This document shows positions 33,574-41,969 of a DNA stretch of 64,000 nucleotides, in pieces. The stretch is from Ensifer adhaerens. Lineage in GTDB: Bacteria; Pseudomonadota; Alphaproteobacteria; Rhizobiales; Rhizobiaceae. A program made the position numbers and the translations under genes. How positions within the stretch are numbered: position 1 is the first letter of the stretch; every line of letters starts with the position of its first letter. The DNA lies in NCBI RefSeq assembly GCF_013283195.1, contig NZ_JABEKT010000004.1:551142-615141 (forward strand), given 5' to 3'. The notes under the pieces were generated by a model, which ran no database searches, was not told the origin of the DNA, and saw nothing but the letters and a program-made list of their open reading frames with translations.

Positions 33574-34055
33574 GCGTTGCCCCTGCCGAAGAGGATAATG
33601 AGCGCACTGCCGGCAAGGATCAGGACCATGGCGGCCAGATCTCGACGATCCGAACGACGCATCGGCAGGCCGAAGAGCCCCCAGCGATCCGCCACGATGC
33701 TGAAGATCACCTGGCCCGCCAGGCCCAGGGCAAGCGTACCGGACAATGCAAGCGGCGAGTTCACCGCAAACGAGGTGAGCATGACGGTGATGGCGCCGGA
33801 AATCCCGCCAAGATAGGCCCACAGCGGCGCATGCGGCTTCGCCCCTGCATTTCGCGCGCGCCAGGGATAGAGGATAGCGAGCAGCACAAGTGCCGCCACT
33901 GTCCCCGTGCCGTGCGCTGCCCAGGACGAGAACAGTGCGTTGCCGTATCGGCCCAGTTCTCCGTTGAAATGAACCATCAGCGTTAGAAGCCCGCCCGTGC
34001 CGAAGGCGGCCAGCAGGTGCAACGGGTTCAGCCGAGGTGCGGAGGGAGTGGTCAT
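33570..34055 (-). CDS. YdcZ/DUF606-type membrane transporter subunit (partner)
   Basis: A 161-residue five-helix protein of the same YdcZ family as the following gene ('LLAAFGTGGLLTLMVHFNGE', 'YLGGISGAITVMLTSFAVNS', 'LGLAGQVIFSIVADRWGLFG', 'LAAMVLILAGSALIILFGRG'). The two together are equivalent to one ten-helix EamA transporter. It is the first gene of the pair. About 300 bases upstream up to the coniferyl aldehyde dehydrogenase gene hold no gene. Confidence 0.85.
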   Translation of the reverse strand: MTTPSAPRLNPLHLLAAFGTGGLLTLMVHFNGELGRYGNALFSSWAAHGTGTVAALVLLAILYPWRARNAGAKPHAPLWAYLGGISGAITVMLTSFAVNSPLALSGTLALGLAGQVIFSIVADRWGLFGLPMRRSDRRDLAAMVLILAGSALIILFGRGNA

Positions 34056-34361
34056 GAATGGGTGCTCGCAACAAAATCGATCATTCGGCAGTCATCAATC
34101 GCCGTTTGCTTTTCCTAGAGGTTCGGGCCCGCGATTGACAGCGTTCGATTGCTTTCGCCGGCCAATTTCCGGCGGCTCGCCCGCGGCCAGCTTCAAACGA
34201 GCACCCTCTCCCGTGGAATCCAACAGCTAGGGGACGCGCTGACATTGGGTCTGTGACCGTCGCCAGGCAGAACCGTCCGAGCGACGCCGATGGCGAAATT
34301 CTAGCATGACAGTCGCCGTCAGGGCCGATCGACAGACTTGCCGGACAGGCCTCAGGCTGCG

Positions 34362-35792
34362 TCAGCGGCCGGGAATCCACGTGATGAAACGAACAAGCTT
34401 GTCCGTCAGTCCCTTGTAGGGCGGCGAGATCAAGTCACTCGGTGCGGGATCATATTTCCTCAGTACCGGCATCGACTTGGAGAAGGTCAGGAACCCTTCC
34501 CGACCGTGATAATGGCCCATGCCGCTCGCGCCGACGCCGCCGAACGGCATGTCGTTGCAGGCAAACTGGTAAAGCGTGTCGTTGATACAGACGCCGCCCG
34601 CGACGATGCGGGCGAGGATCGCCTCGATCTCGGTCGCATCCGCGCTGAAGCAATAGAGCGCCAGCGGCCGATCGCGGCCGAGCACATGGTTGATCGCCTC
34701 GTCCGTGGTGCGATAGCTGATCACCGGCAGGATCGGCCCGAAAATCTCCTCGCGCATGACCGCGCTATCTTGAGTGGGCTCGAGGACCACGGTGGGCTCC
34801 ATCAGGCGAACGCGCGACGGCGAAGCCTGTTTCATTTCCAGAAGCGGAATGAGCGCATGCCCGCGCGCCCGCGCATCGCTTACAAGGCCGGCGAGACGGT
34901 CGTGCTGGGCGTCGTTGATGATCGAGGTATAATCCTGATAACCGTTGCCCACCCCGTAGCGCTCACCGATCTGCTGCCTCAGCAGGCTGACGAAAGCATC
35001 GCGTTTGCTTTCGTGGATCAGGACATAGTCCGGCGCGATGCAGGTTTGGCCGGCGTTGAAGAACTTGCCTGTCGCGATACGGTCCGCCGCACGCCTTAAA
35101 TCCGCGCTTTCCCCGACGATCACAGGGGATTTGCCGCCAAGCTCCAGTGTGACCGGGGTCAGATTCTGCGCGGCCGCCGCCATCACCTTGCGACCAACGG
35201 CGGTCGAACCGGTGAAGAACAGATGGTCGAACGGCAAAGCGGAAAAGGCCGCCGAGAGGTCGGCGCCGCCGAGCACCACCGTCGCCCGCGTCTGCGGGAA
35301 AACGTCGGCGATCAGCCTGCGCAAGAACTCCGACGTGCGCGGCGTATGCTCCGACGGCTTGAGCAGCACATGGTTGCCGGCACCGATCGCCGCGACCAGT
35401 GGCGCCAGCGCCAGATTGACCGGATAGTTCCACGGCGAAATGACGCCGACGACACCGAGAGGAACGAACCGGACGTGCGCCTTTGCCGGCCACAGCTTCC
35501 ATCCGGCCGCGCGGCGCTGGGGCTTCATCCAGGCCTTGAGCCTTGCGAGCGTGTGATCGATCTCCGAAAGCACGACGCTGCCCTCACCAAGCAGCGTTTC
35601 ATGGACGGAGCGATGGCCGAAATCGGCGCTGACCGCCGTCGACATCTCGTCGAGGCGTTCGCGGAAGAGACGGCGCAGGCGCTTCAGATCGTCCCGGCGC
35701 TGCTCGTAGGATGGACGTTGGTCGAGCCAGGCGGAGCGCAAGCGCTCGAAGCTCTGCTGTAGCTGAGGCGGATTACTATCGTGCATGCGCAT
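34362..35792 (-). CDS. Coniferyl-aldehyde-dehydrogenase-type aldehyde dehydrogenase
   Basis: A 476-residue ALDH of the class 3-like group used for coniferyl and other aryl or fatty aldehydes (CalB-like). Seen are 'VVGVISPWNYPVNLALAPLV', the Glu in 'VTLELGGKSPVIV', the Cys in 'FFNAGQTCIAPDYVL' and the C-terminal 'GGVGASGMGHYHGREGF'. Members of this group are membrane-peripheral. The start was set at the ATG at 35792 (35786 is the alternative); either overlaps the end of the YhhN-like gene by 11-17 bases, so the two are co-translated. An aldehyde from plasmalogen cleavage could be its substrate, see the neighbour. Confidence 0.85.
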   Translation of the reverse strand: MRMHDSNPPQLQQSFERLRSAWLDQRPSYEQRRDDLKRLRRLFRERLDEMSTAVSADFGHRSVHETLLGEGSVVLSEIDHTLARLKAWMKPQRRAAGWKLWPAKAHVRFVPLGVVGVISPWNYPVNLALAPLVAAIGAGNHVLLKPSEHTPRTSEFLRRLIADVFPQTRATVVLGGADLSAAFSALPFDHLFFTGSTAVGRKVMAAAAQNLTPVTLELGGKSPVIVGESADLRRAADRIATGKFFNAGQTCIAPDYVLIHESKRDAFVSLLRQQIGERYGVGNGYQDYTSIINDAQHDRLAGLVSDARARGHALIPLLEMKQASPSRVRLMEPTVVLEPTQDSAVMREEIFGPILPVISYRTTDEAINHVLGRDRPLALYCFSADATEIEAILARIVAGGVCINDTLYQFACNDMPFGGVGASGMGHYHGREGFLTFSKSMPVLRKYDPAPSDLISPPYKGLTDKLVRFITWIPGR

Positions 35793-36492
35793 TGCCTTCG
35801 GTCGAACGGGCGAAGAGCCATTGTGCGGCATAATAGGTGCCGAGTACCCAGACGGCATTATAGGGGATATTCCAGCGGAACCGACCGTAAGCGAGCAGCG
35901 TGTCGCTGACCATGAAGAGCAGCCCACCGAGCGCCGCTGATCGCGCGGCGGATTTCTGTGGCGCGCCGATAGCAATCTGCCGATCGCGGGAAATCGCCTG
36001 TGCTGCCATCGCCGCCAGCGCCAACGCATAGATCACGACGGGAACGCGCATGCCTGGCGGCAAGGACGACCACAATCCGGCAATGACGACAAAGCCGATG
36101 ACGGTGAAGAGCGCGAACATCCTCTTGTCCGCGGCAAAGCGGCTGTCTCGCTTGAGCGCCCAGATATAGGCGCAGTGGGTCAGGAGAAAACAGACGAGGC
36201 CGGCAAGAAAATAGTCGCCCGGCAACATCAGAAAGAAATCGCCAGCCGCCGCAAAGGCTAGCCCCACGACGATCGCCTTCCCATAGGCGCCAGACGAAGG
36301 GGCGATGTTGCGAAGGACGGCGACGAGCAAAAGCAGCGTCGCCGTCGGCTTCGTGAGGTAGTGCAGCCACCGCCAGCCGGATTGATCGCCACCGGCCAAC
36401 AGGCTGCCGGCAATGGCGAGAACGGCGAGGAGGATAAACAGTGCGTTGAGCCATGCGTTGTCTCGCGCGCCCAAAGTGATGCTTTGTTCCAT
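35776..36492 (-). CDS. YhhN/TMEM86-family (lysoplasmalogenase-like) membrane protein
   Basis: A 238-residue protein with about eight hydrophobic helices ('LNALFILLAVLAIAGSLLAG', 'LTKPTATLLLLVAVLRN', 'GDFFLMLPGDYFLAGLVCFL', 'FMVSDTLLAYGRF'). The 'KP' in helix 2 and the 'AAGDFFL' and 'SDTLLA' Asp-bearing motifs are the YhhN/TMEM86 signature. The human relative TMEM86B hydrolyses the vinyl-ether bond of lysoplasmalogen to release a fatty aldehyde. The ATG at 36492 was chosen because upstream residues show no similarity. It is the first gene of an operon with an aldehyde dehydrogenase, which fits aldehyde release plus oxidation. Confidence 0.83.
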   Translation of the reverse strand: MEQSITLGARDNAWLNALFILLAVLAIAGSLLAGGDQSGWRWLHYLTKPTATLLLLVAVLRNIAPSSGAYGKAIVVGLAFAAAGDFFLMLPGDYFLAGLVCFLLTHCAYIWALKRDSRFAADKRMFALFTVIGFVVIAGLWSSLPPGMRVPVVIYALALAAMAAQAISRDRQIAIGAPQKSAARSAALGGLLFMVSDTLLAYGRFRWNIPYNAVWVLGTYYAAQWLFARSTEGNAHAR

Positions 36493-36684
36493 GCCTGCCC
36501 CTCGTTGTTCGCGCGACTTGTCCGCCACGATCGCCCGGTGAAGACCGCCGCTATTGCTGCTCCCCGGCTCATTCGAAGGACTGTAATCAAGCACCGAAGA
36601 TTGTCCATAGCTGAACAAATATGGAGGCCGAGGTCTTTTCTGCAATCGCAGCTACATAAATACGGGGACGGCCTTGTGCAGGCG

Positions 36685-36709
36685 GTCAGACGATTTATAT
36701 AAATCTGAC
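36685..36709. promoter_or_regulatory. TetR operator candidate, extended palindrome
   Basis: ATTTATATAAAT (36693-36704) is a perfect 12-bp palindrome flanked by GTCAGA on the left and CTGAC on the right, the arms offset by a 2-base CG insertion. It ends 18 bases before the TetR-type start and lies in the divergent gap to the YhhN/aldehyde dehydrogenase operon. Autoregulation by the TetR protein is the simplest reading. Confidence 0.6.
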
Positions 36710-36726
36710 TACAGAAAGGACTGCTC

Positions 36727-37320
36727 ATGGCAACCCGGGGACGGCCGCGTGGTTTCGACCGCGATCTTGCGCTTCAGAAAATCATGGATGTGTTTTGGGC
36801 AAAAGGGTACGAGGCCGCTCAACTCAACGACCTGACGGCGGCCATCGGCATCACGCCGCCGAGCTTCTACGCCGCATTCGGCTCGAAGGAGCAGGCGTTT
36901 CGCGAGGCGGTCAGCCTCTACGTCGAGACCGCTGGATCAGGCTCGATGCGCGCGCTCAATACCGGAGAAACGGCGCAACAGGCGATACGCGCGATGCTTC
37001 TCGCCAGTATCGACGTCGCGCTCAACGCTCCGCAATCGAACGGCTGCCTGCTGATCCTCGGCGTCATGAACTGCCAAGCCGAAACGGAGCCGCTCTACTA
37101 TCTGCTGAAGGGCGTGCGGAAAGAAACCGTGGAGCGCGTGCGCGCAAGGCTCGAGCGCGGCGTAGCGGACGGCGATCTCCCGCAAACCACCGACATAGCG
37201 ACCTTGGCCAGCTACTACGGCGCCATCATGCAGGCCATTTCCATGCAGGCGCGTGATGGCGCGCGCCGGCCGGAGCTGGAAGCTCTTGTCGGCCCGTCCC
37301 TCACCGCCCTGCAACAATGA
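36727..37320 (+). CDS. TetR/AcrR-family transcriptional regulator
   Basis: A 197-residue protein with the TetR HTH at residues ~10-55 ('LQKIMDVFWAKGYEAAQLND', 'AAIGITPPSFYAAFGSKEQA') and an all-helical C-terminal ligand domain like the YcdC/TetR_C family ('NGCLLILGVMNCQAETEPL'). GAAAGGA precedes the ATG. It is divergent from the YhhN/aldehyde dehydrogenase operon and upstream of a RidA-family gene, so it may control both. Ligand unknown; an aldehyde or aromatic compound is plausible from context. Confidence 0.88.
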   Translation: MATRGRPRGFDRDLALQKIMDVFWAKGYEAAQLNDLTAAIGITPPSFYAAFGSKEQAFREAVSLYVETAGSGSMRALNTGETAQQAIRAMLLASIDVALNAPQSNGCLLILGVMNCQAETEPLYYLLKGVRKETVERVRARLERGVADGDLPQTTDIATLASYYGAIMQAISMQARDGARRPELEALVGPSLTALQQ

Positions 37321-37367
37321 AGACAGATTGCCGCTGCGGCAGTCACGACGAATTGAGAGGGATGACG

Positions 37368-37841
37368 ATGCAGACCTTTGAGACGACCGTCAACGCTGTT
37401 CCCACCCGGACCGGAAAGGTCGTAATACCGGAGGAATTTCAGGCGGATGTGGATCAGTTTCACTACGCGCCCGCCCGCCGCGCCGGTGATTTCGTCTATC
37501 TCTCCGGCATTGTCGCCGCAAACGACGACACCAGACCGATGGACGCCGAAAGGTTTCGTCTCGAACTGCGCCGCGTTTTCACGCTGATCGCACGATTGCT
37601 CGATGCGTGTGACGCGCGCCTCGAGGACGTTATCGAACTCCAGATGTTTCATGTGTTTGGAAGCGACCGCCTGGCCCTGGACAAGGCCGGCCAACTGGCC
37701 GCGATCGCCGCGGTGCGAGACGAGTTCTTTGCCGCGCCCTATCCTGCCGCGGTCGAACTTGCCGTTGCCGAACTCAATCCCGACGGCGGGCTGGTCGAGA
37801 TCAAGGCGACGGCATTCGCACCTCTGGCTACGTCCGGTTGA
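37368..37841 (+). CDS. RidA (YjgF/UK114) family protein
   Basis: A 157-residue protein of the Rid family: 'FHYAPARRAGDFVYLSGIVA' and 'RRVFTLIARLLDACDARLED'. In true RidA enamine/imine deaminases a conserved Arg precedes the 'xAVxVAxL' strand near the C-terminus; here the segment reads 'PYPAAVELAVAELN', without that Arg, so it belongs to one of the other Rid groups of uncertain activity. The ATG at 37368 was preferred because GAGAGGG lies 7 bases upstream; ATG 37362 would be too close. It may be co-transcribed with the TetR gene (47-base gap). Confidence 0.82.
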   Translation: MQTFETTVNAVPTRTGKVVIPEEFQADVDQFHYAPARRAGDFVYLSGIVAANDDTRPMDAERFRLELRRVFTLIARLLDACDARLEDVIELQMFHVFGSDRLALDKAGQLAAIAAVRDEFFAAPYPAAVELAVAELNPDGGLVEIKATAFAPLATSG

Positions 37842-37857
37842 TGGGCTTCCAGGCCCG

Positions 37858-38760
37858 TCAAGGATATCGGGTCTCGTCGAGGACACGTGCGCTTCCGGTC
37901 ATGTGCCGGCCAGCGACGCCAGCCGCCCAGGCAACCGTCTCGTCGATGCCGCCGAAGGGGTAAAGATGAAGCCTGACCTTGCCGAGATCGCGCCCCCTCA
38001 TCCCGTCTTCGAGACGGGTCATGAAACGATCCGGCCCTACCTTGTTGATGAGATTGGCCAGAGAGAAGCCATACTTCCCGACGATCGCCGCCGACGAGAC
38101 CACACCGAATTGCGTGGCGAACCGCAACAGACGTCTGACGTCGGCAGGTCCAGGCACGCCGATGCGGATAGGTACATCGATACCCTTGCTTCTGACCTGC
38201 GCGATCCAATCGACGATTGCGTCCGCGTCGAAGCCGAATTGCGTCGTGATCTCCACCGTGCAGCCACGGGCTTTCAAGAGCCCGATCTTCAGCTCGAGGG
38301 CTTCCCACAGGCGCGCTCGGTCGATCCTCGGGTGACCTTCGGGGTAGCCCGCGATCCCGACATGGACAATGTCGTGGTCTGTGATGATGCCGCCGGCAAT
38401 CAGATCGAGGGAGTCTCCATAAGGACCGGCGGGTGACGACGGATCGCCGCCCACGAACATGAAACGCGTCGGACGCGCAGCAACGATCAGGCCGGCGAGC
38501 AGTTCGTCCCGGTCCTCGACCGATCTCAGCCGCCGGGATGAAATGATCGGGACGGGTTCGAACCCCCATTGTCGGATCCGTGCCGCCGCGTCGATACGTT
38601 GCGCATGGGTCTCGTTTCCGAGGAAGGCGATGTTGATCGGCGTTCCGGCGGGAATGGCGGACCTCGCAGCTTCGATCTGCCCGATATCCTTGCCGGTAAT
38701 CTCCAGCGAATAGTTGTGAAACAGCGCAGTCTCTGAATCGTGTCGTGTAAACGCAGTCAT
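37858..38760 (-). CDS. Methylenetetrahydrofolate reductase family protein
   Basis: A 300-residue TIM-barrel protein of the MetF family: 'FHNYSLEITGKDIGQIEAAR', 'ARPTRFMFVGGDPSSPAGPY', 'HVGIAGYPEGHPRIDRARLW' and 'IRIGVPGPADVRRLLRFAT'. The family reduces 5,10-methylene-THF to 5-methyl-THF with FAD. This one is more distant from E. coli MetF than a housekeeping copy would be, resembling second copies near demethylation and one-carbon genes. The ATG at 38760 has AAAGG 6 bases upstream. A large FAD/GcvT oxidoreductase 11 kb away may belong to the same one-carbon metabolism, but the link is only inferred. Confidence 0.82.
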   Translation of the reverse strand: MTAFTRHDSETALFHNYSLEITGKDIGQIEAARSAIPAGTPINIAFLGNETHAQRIDAAARIRQWGFEPVPIISSRRLRSVEDRDELLAGLIVAARPTRFMFVGGDPSSPAGPYGDSLDLIAGGIITDHDIVHVGIAGYPEGHPRIDRARLWEALELKIGLLKARGCTVEITTQFGFDADAIVDWIAQVRSKGIDVPIRIGVPGPADVRRLLRFATQFGVVSSAAIVGKYGFSLANLINKVGPDRFMTRLEDGMRGRDLGKVRLHLYPFGGIDETVAWAAGVAGRHMTGSARVLDETRYP

Positions 38761-38952
38761 GGGCATCCTTTGCCGGCGCGGCGACGCATGGGCTGAGTTA
38801 TCGCAACGCCCCGATCGTTTCCCTGCAATCGTCGATGATCTACCCGATGGGCGGCTGCCGCGTCGACGCGCCAAGCGTCGCAGGCTCGACGCGCTCCGAG
38901 AGCAAGACTGGGCAAAGCACAAGCGATGCATCGAGCTGTAAACCGGAATCAA

Positions 38953-38982
38953 AAGCGCCCGCTTGTTTCCAAGCGGGCGCTT
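38953..38982 (-). terminator. Terminator of the DUF1127 gene
   Basis: AAGCGCCCGCTT and AAGCGGGCGCTT form a perfect 12-bp stem with a 6-base loop. On the minus strand the stem is followed by TTGATT after the paired TT, 30 bases after the DUF1127 stop. Confidence 0.75.
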
Positions 38983-39011
38983 CGTGAATTGGTCAATTGT
39001 CTCAGGCGCGA

Positions 39012-39158
39012 TTAGCGGCCGTAGGCACCCCGGGCAATGCTCTGGATGTCGGCGCGTTCGATGCCGAGGTCGCGCAGTTCACGCGAGGACATGCGGCCCA
39101 GTTCGGAGACCGTCTGCCGGTACTTGAGCCAGTTGTTGAAAGAGCGTGCTACGTTCAT
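39012..39158 (-). CDS. DUF1127 small Arg-rich protein
   Basis: A 48-residue protein: 'MNVARSFNNWLKYRQTVSEL', then 'GRMSSRELRDLGIERADIQS' and 'IARGAYGR'. This is the YjiS/DUF1127 family, abundant in alphaproteobacteria. Short DUF1127 proteins in Agrobacterium and Rhodobacter affect RNA turnover, phosphate and carbon metabolism. AAAGGGG precedes the ATG by 6 bases, and an intrinsic terminator follows the stop. In Rhodobacter a DUF1127 gene sits beside the CCUCCUCCC-loop sRNAs; here the similar sRNA is 12 kb away. Confidence 0.88.
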   Translation of the reverse strand: MNVARSFNNWLKYRQTVSELGRMSSRELRDLGIERADIQSIARGAYGR

Positions 39159-39387
39159 GATGATCCCCTTTCCTTGGGCTTTCCAAGCTCAGCTGCCAGT
39201 CCTTGGCGCTTCGTTCGCTTCGATGAGAGGAATATAGGCGATCACCCCCGCGAGCAGTAGCGCCAAGACCTCAGCCCACCCCTGCATGCCGTGCATGGAT
39301 CGTTGTTCCCCAGGGCACTGCGGCGGTCGAAAAGCTGTGTCAGAGAGAACGACCACGGTGATCAACCGCCCTTTGAGAGCAGTTTTG

Positions 39388-39421
39388 CCCAGCCCGGGAA
39401 GGTTGGACCTACCGGGCTGGG
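39388..39421. terminator. Terminator-like hairpin downstream of the aldolase/SDR gene
   Basis: CCCAGCCCGG and CCGGGCTGGG form a perfect 10-bp stem with a 14-base loop. It lies 38 bases past the stop of the minus-strand aldolase/dehydrogenase gene and is followed on that strand by CAAAACTGC, so a weak or Rho-assisted terminator is likely. The rest of the 300-base gap to the DUF1127 gene shows nothing. Confidence 0.5.
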
Positions 39422-39458
39422 TGCTGTCATGCTTGGTCGAATGTCCGATGCCTGAAAC

Positions 39459-41507
39459 TCAGCGCATCATCGCGCCGACATTGCCGCCGTCGACCGTGAG
39501 GACCGCACCGGTGCTGGTGCGCGCCTTGGCGAGGTGGACGAAGGCGGCCGCAACATCCCGGGCCGTGACTTCACGCTTGACTAGGTTGCCGCGCATGTAG
39601 CTCTCCGGCGAAATGCCGCGGGCCTGGCTGCGCTCCTCGATCATCTGGTCAGTCATCAGGCCGGTACGGATACGGTCCGCATTGACCGCGTTCGAGGTGA
39701 TGCCGTCGGCACCGTGTTCGACGGCGTACTGGCGCATCAGCGCCATCAGCGCCGCTTTCGACGTTCCGTAGGGACCGAAGTCGGGACCGGGATTGACCGC
39801 CTGCTTCGAGACATTGAACACCAGCGCGCCGCCGGTCTTCTGGGCCTTCATGATCCTGACGGCGCTGCGGGCGATATAATGATGCCCCCAGAAATTGAGC
39901 GCGAAGGCCTTCTGGAAGACCTCCTCCGACACATCCAGCAGCGCGCCCTGGAAGGCGGCACCGGCGTTCGAGATGACGATATCGACACCGCCGAAATGCC
40001 TCGCCACGTCGGCAAGGGCGGCGTCGACCGCCTCCGGCTTGGTCACATCGCAGACGAGACCGATGCCGCCAAGGCGAGCGGATTCCTTCTTCAAGGCATC
40101 CTCCGCAAGATCGAGCAGGGCGATCTCGGCGCCCTCGGCGTGGAGCGCCTCGGCAATCGCCAGTCCGAGGCCACCGGCACCACCAGTGATCACGGCAACC
40201 TGCCGGCTCAGCGGTTTTTCAGCCTGCTTCGTCAGCTTCACCTGCTCCAGCGACCAGTATTCGATGTCGAAGAGGTCTTCTTCCGACAGCGCCTCGAAGC
40301 TCTCGATGCCTTCGGCATTACGGATCACGGCGATCGTCGCCTCGGCAACATCGGCGCCGACACGAGCAGCCTTCTTCGACGGCCCGGCGGCAAACAGGCC
40401 GACGCCGGCGACGTAAAAGACCCGCGGCATCGGATCGAGCATGCGCTTGATGCCGCCGACGCGGGCGTTGTTGCGCTCGAAATAGGCGCGATACTCGTCA
40501 TTGTAGGCGGCGACGGCGGCGCGCACCTTTTCGGCCCAGGCCGTCATGTCGCCGGCAATCGGAGCCGGCAGCGCCACGCCAAAGCGCTTGATGTGGATGA
40601 CATGCTCGGGGGTGGCGTTGCCGCGATGGGCCAGATCGGCAACATTCTCTGCATTGCAGAAATCGAGAACCTCCGGACCTGAGCGGTGCTCGAGCACGAA
40701 GCGGCGCGGGCAGCCTTCAATGCCGCTGTCGATCGCGATGGCGCCGCGCAGAACCGGCGCGATCTCGGCAGCCGTTGCCAGCGAAGCCGCCTGTTCGACG
40801 GTTTTGAACGGACGCGGGTTGCCGCGGGCAATGCGACGCTCGGCCTTGTCGATGGCCGCGATCATCTTTTCATAGGATTCGCGCGGATCTTCCGACCAGG
40901 TGAAGATGCCGTGCTTCAGCAGGATCATGCCGTCGGCACCCGGATTGGCGCGAAACGCCGCGTCGCAGGCCTTGGCAAGATCGAAGCCCGGCATGACGTA
41001 GGGGACGATGATGGAGTCCGGGAACAGTTCGCGCACCAGATCCTCGCCATGCGGTTGGTTTGTCAGCGACACGATGGCGTTGGCATGGGTGTGGTCGATG
41101 TGCCGGAACGGCAGGTTGGCGTGCAGGATCGCTTCGACCGAAGGGTTCGGTGCTGCTGGATCGATGAGCAGCCGGCGCTGCAGCATCACCATGTCGTCGT
41201 CGCTGAGGACAGGGAATTTGACCATGGCCTGAAGCGGCTCCAGCCTGACCGCAGGCAGGCCTGCCGGCTCGATCGTGCCCATGTCCCAGCCGCTGCCCTT
41301 GACGCACAGAACGGCGACCTCGGACCCATCCATCTCCGTAAACGTGGTCTTGACCGAGGTGTTGCCGCCGCCGTGCAGCACCAGTTCCGGGTCCGAGCCG
41401 AGAAGCCGGGTCGTGTAGGTGCGGATCGCGAGATCCCGATTGATGCCGGCGTTGACATAGGTGTCGACCACACGGGCGAATTCGGCTTCTGACCATCTGG
41501 ATTTCAT
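39459..41507 (-). CDS. Bifunctional class II aldolase / short-chain dehydrogenase (RhaD-like)
   Basis: A 682-residue fusion. The N-terminal ~400 residues are a class II aldolase/adducin domain with zinc ligands in 'FRHIDHTHANAIVSLTNQ' and 'LLKHGIFTWSEDPRESYEK'. Residues ~430-682 are an SDR domain with 'AVITGGAGGLGLAIAEALHA' (NAD binding), 'IVISNAGAAFQG', and Y-x3-K in 'FGPYGTSKAALMAL'. This is the layout of bifunctional rhamnulose-1-phosphate aldolase/lactaldehyde dehydrogenase. No rhamnose isomerase (RhaI), RhaK or RhaU is present, so another deoxysugar or a polyol is possible. The following PfkB kinase and ABC importer complete a sugar catabolic set. ATG 41507 chosen; ATG 41510 is adjacent. 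Confidence 0.87.
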   Translation of the reverse strand: MKSRWSEAEFARVVDTYVNAGINRDLAIRTYTTRLLGSDPELVLHGGGNTSVKTTFTEMDGSEVAVLCVKGSGWDMGTIEPAGLPAVRLEPLQAMVKFPVLSDDDMVMLQRRLLIDPAAPNPSVEAILHANLPFRHIDHTHANAIVSLTNQPHGEDLVRELFPDSIIVPYVMPGFDLAKACDAAFRANPGADGMILLKHGIFTWSEDPRESYEKMIAAIDKAERRIARGNPRPFKTVEQAASLATAAEIAPVLRGAIAIDSGIEGCPRRFVLEHRSGPEVLDFCNAENVADLAHRGNATPEHVIHIKRFGVALPAPIAGDMTAWAEKVRAAVAAYNDEYRAYFERNNARVGGIKRMLDPMPRVFYVAGVGLFAAGPSKKAARVGADVAEATIAVIRNAEGIESFEALSEEDLFDIEYWSLEQVKLTKQAEKPLSRQVAVITGGAGGLGLAIAEALHAEGAEIALLDLAEDALKKESARLGGIGLVCDVTKPEAVDAALADVARHFGGVDIVISNAGAAFQGALLDVSEEVFQKAFALNFWGHHYIARSAVRIMKAQKTGGALVFNVSKQAVNPGPDFGPYGTSKAALMALMRQYAVEHGADGITSNAVNADRIRTGLMTDQMIEERSQARGISPESYMRGNLVKREVTARDVAAAFVHLAKARTSTGAVLTVDGGNVGAMMR

Positions 41508-41510
41508 CAA

Positions 41511-41969
41511 AGTCTCCTGTCTTCCCGCGCTTGGCAGCGTTTCCTATGGGGTTTGAAAATCAAGTCCTGTCGCCGGCCCTCCATCGGATCGCGTGCAGGA
41601 CGATCGTTCGTCCTGCACGCGCCGTGAAGACACGGGGCGGCCTATCCGCCGGCGGCCTGCAGGCGAAGCCTCGCTGCTGCGTCATCGGTCCGGGGCTGAG
41701 TGCACCCGAAACCGCAATCGACGTCGCGAGTGAGTTGCAGCGGGTTTGCGGAGGCGAAAATGGCTGGACGCAGCGCTCGGCCGACTGGTTCGTTTCCAAC
41801 CCGTTTGCACGCGCCTATAGTCGTCCATTGCATCTCGGCGTCTCCCAAAACCTTCGCCGAGACAATTGCCACCATGTAGTGTCATGTGTCAACAAGCATG
41901 GCAAATTTGTTTGACGGCGGACACTTTTTCCGCTTCAGGAGAAGCCATGACAATCCAGGGGAGCAGACG
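41511..41969. promoter_or_regulatory. Divergent control region, aldolase/SDR and SorC genes
   Basis: About 460 bases lie between the divergent aldolase/SDR and SorC-type genes. It carries CAACAAGCATGGCAAAT (41890-41906), which on the opposite strand reads ATTTGCCA-N4-TGTTG. A related ATTTGCCA-N5-TGTTG occurs at 49039-49056, before the ABC importer operon, suggesting one shared regulator. No promoter hexamers assigned. Confidence 0.45.

Noticed and set aside
38549..38580. GGTTCGAACCCCC, resembling a tRNA T-arm
   Set aside because: It lies inside the MetF-type coding frame and no acceptor or anticodon arms pair around it.
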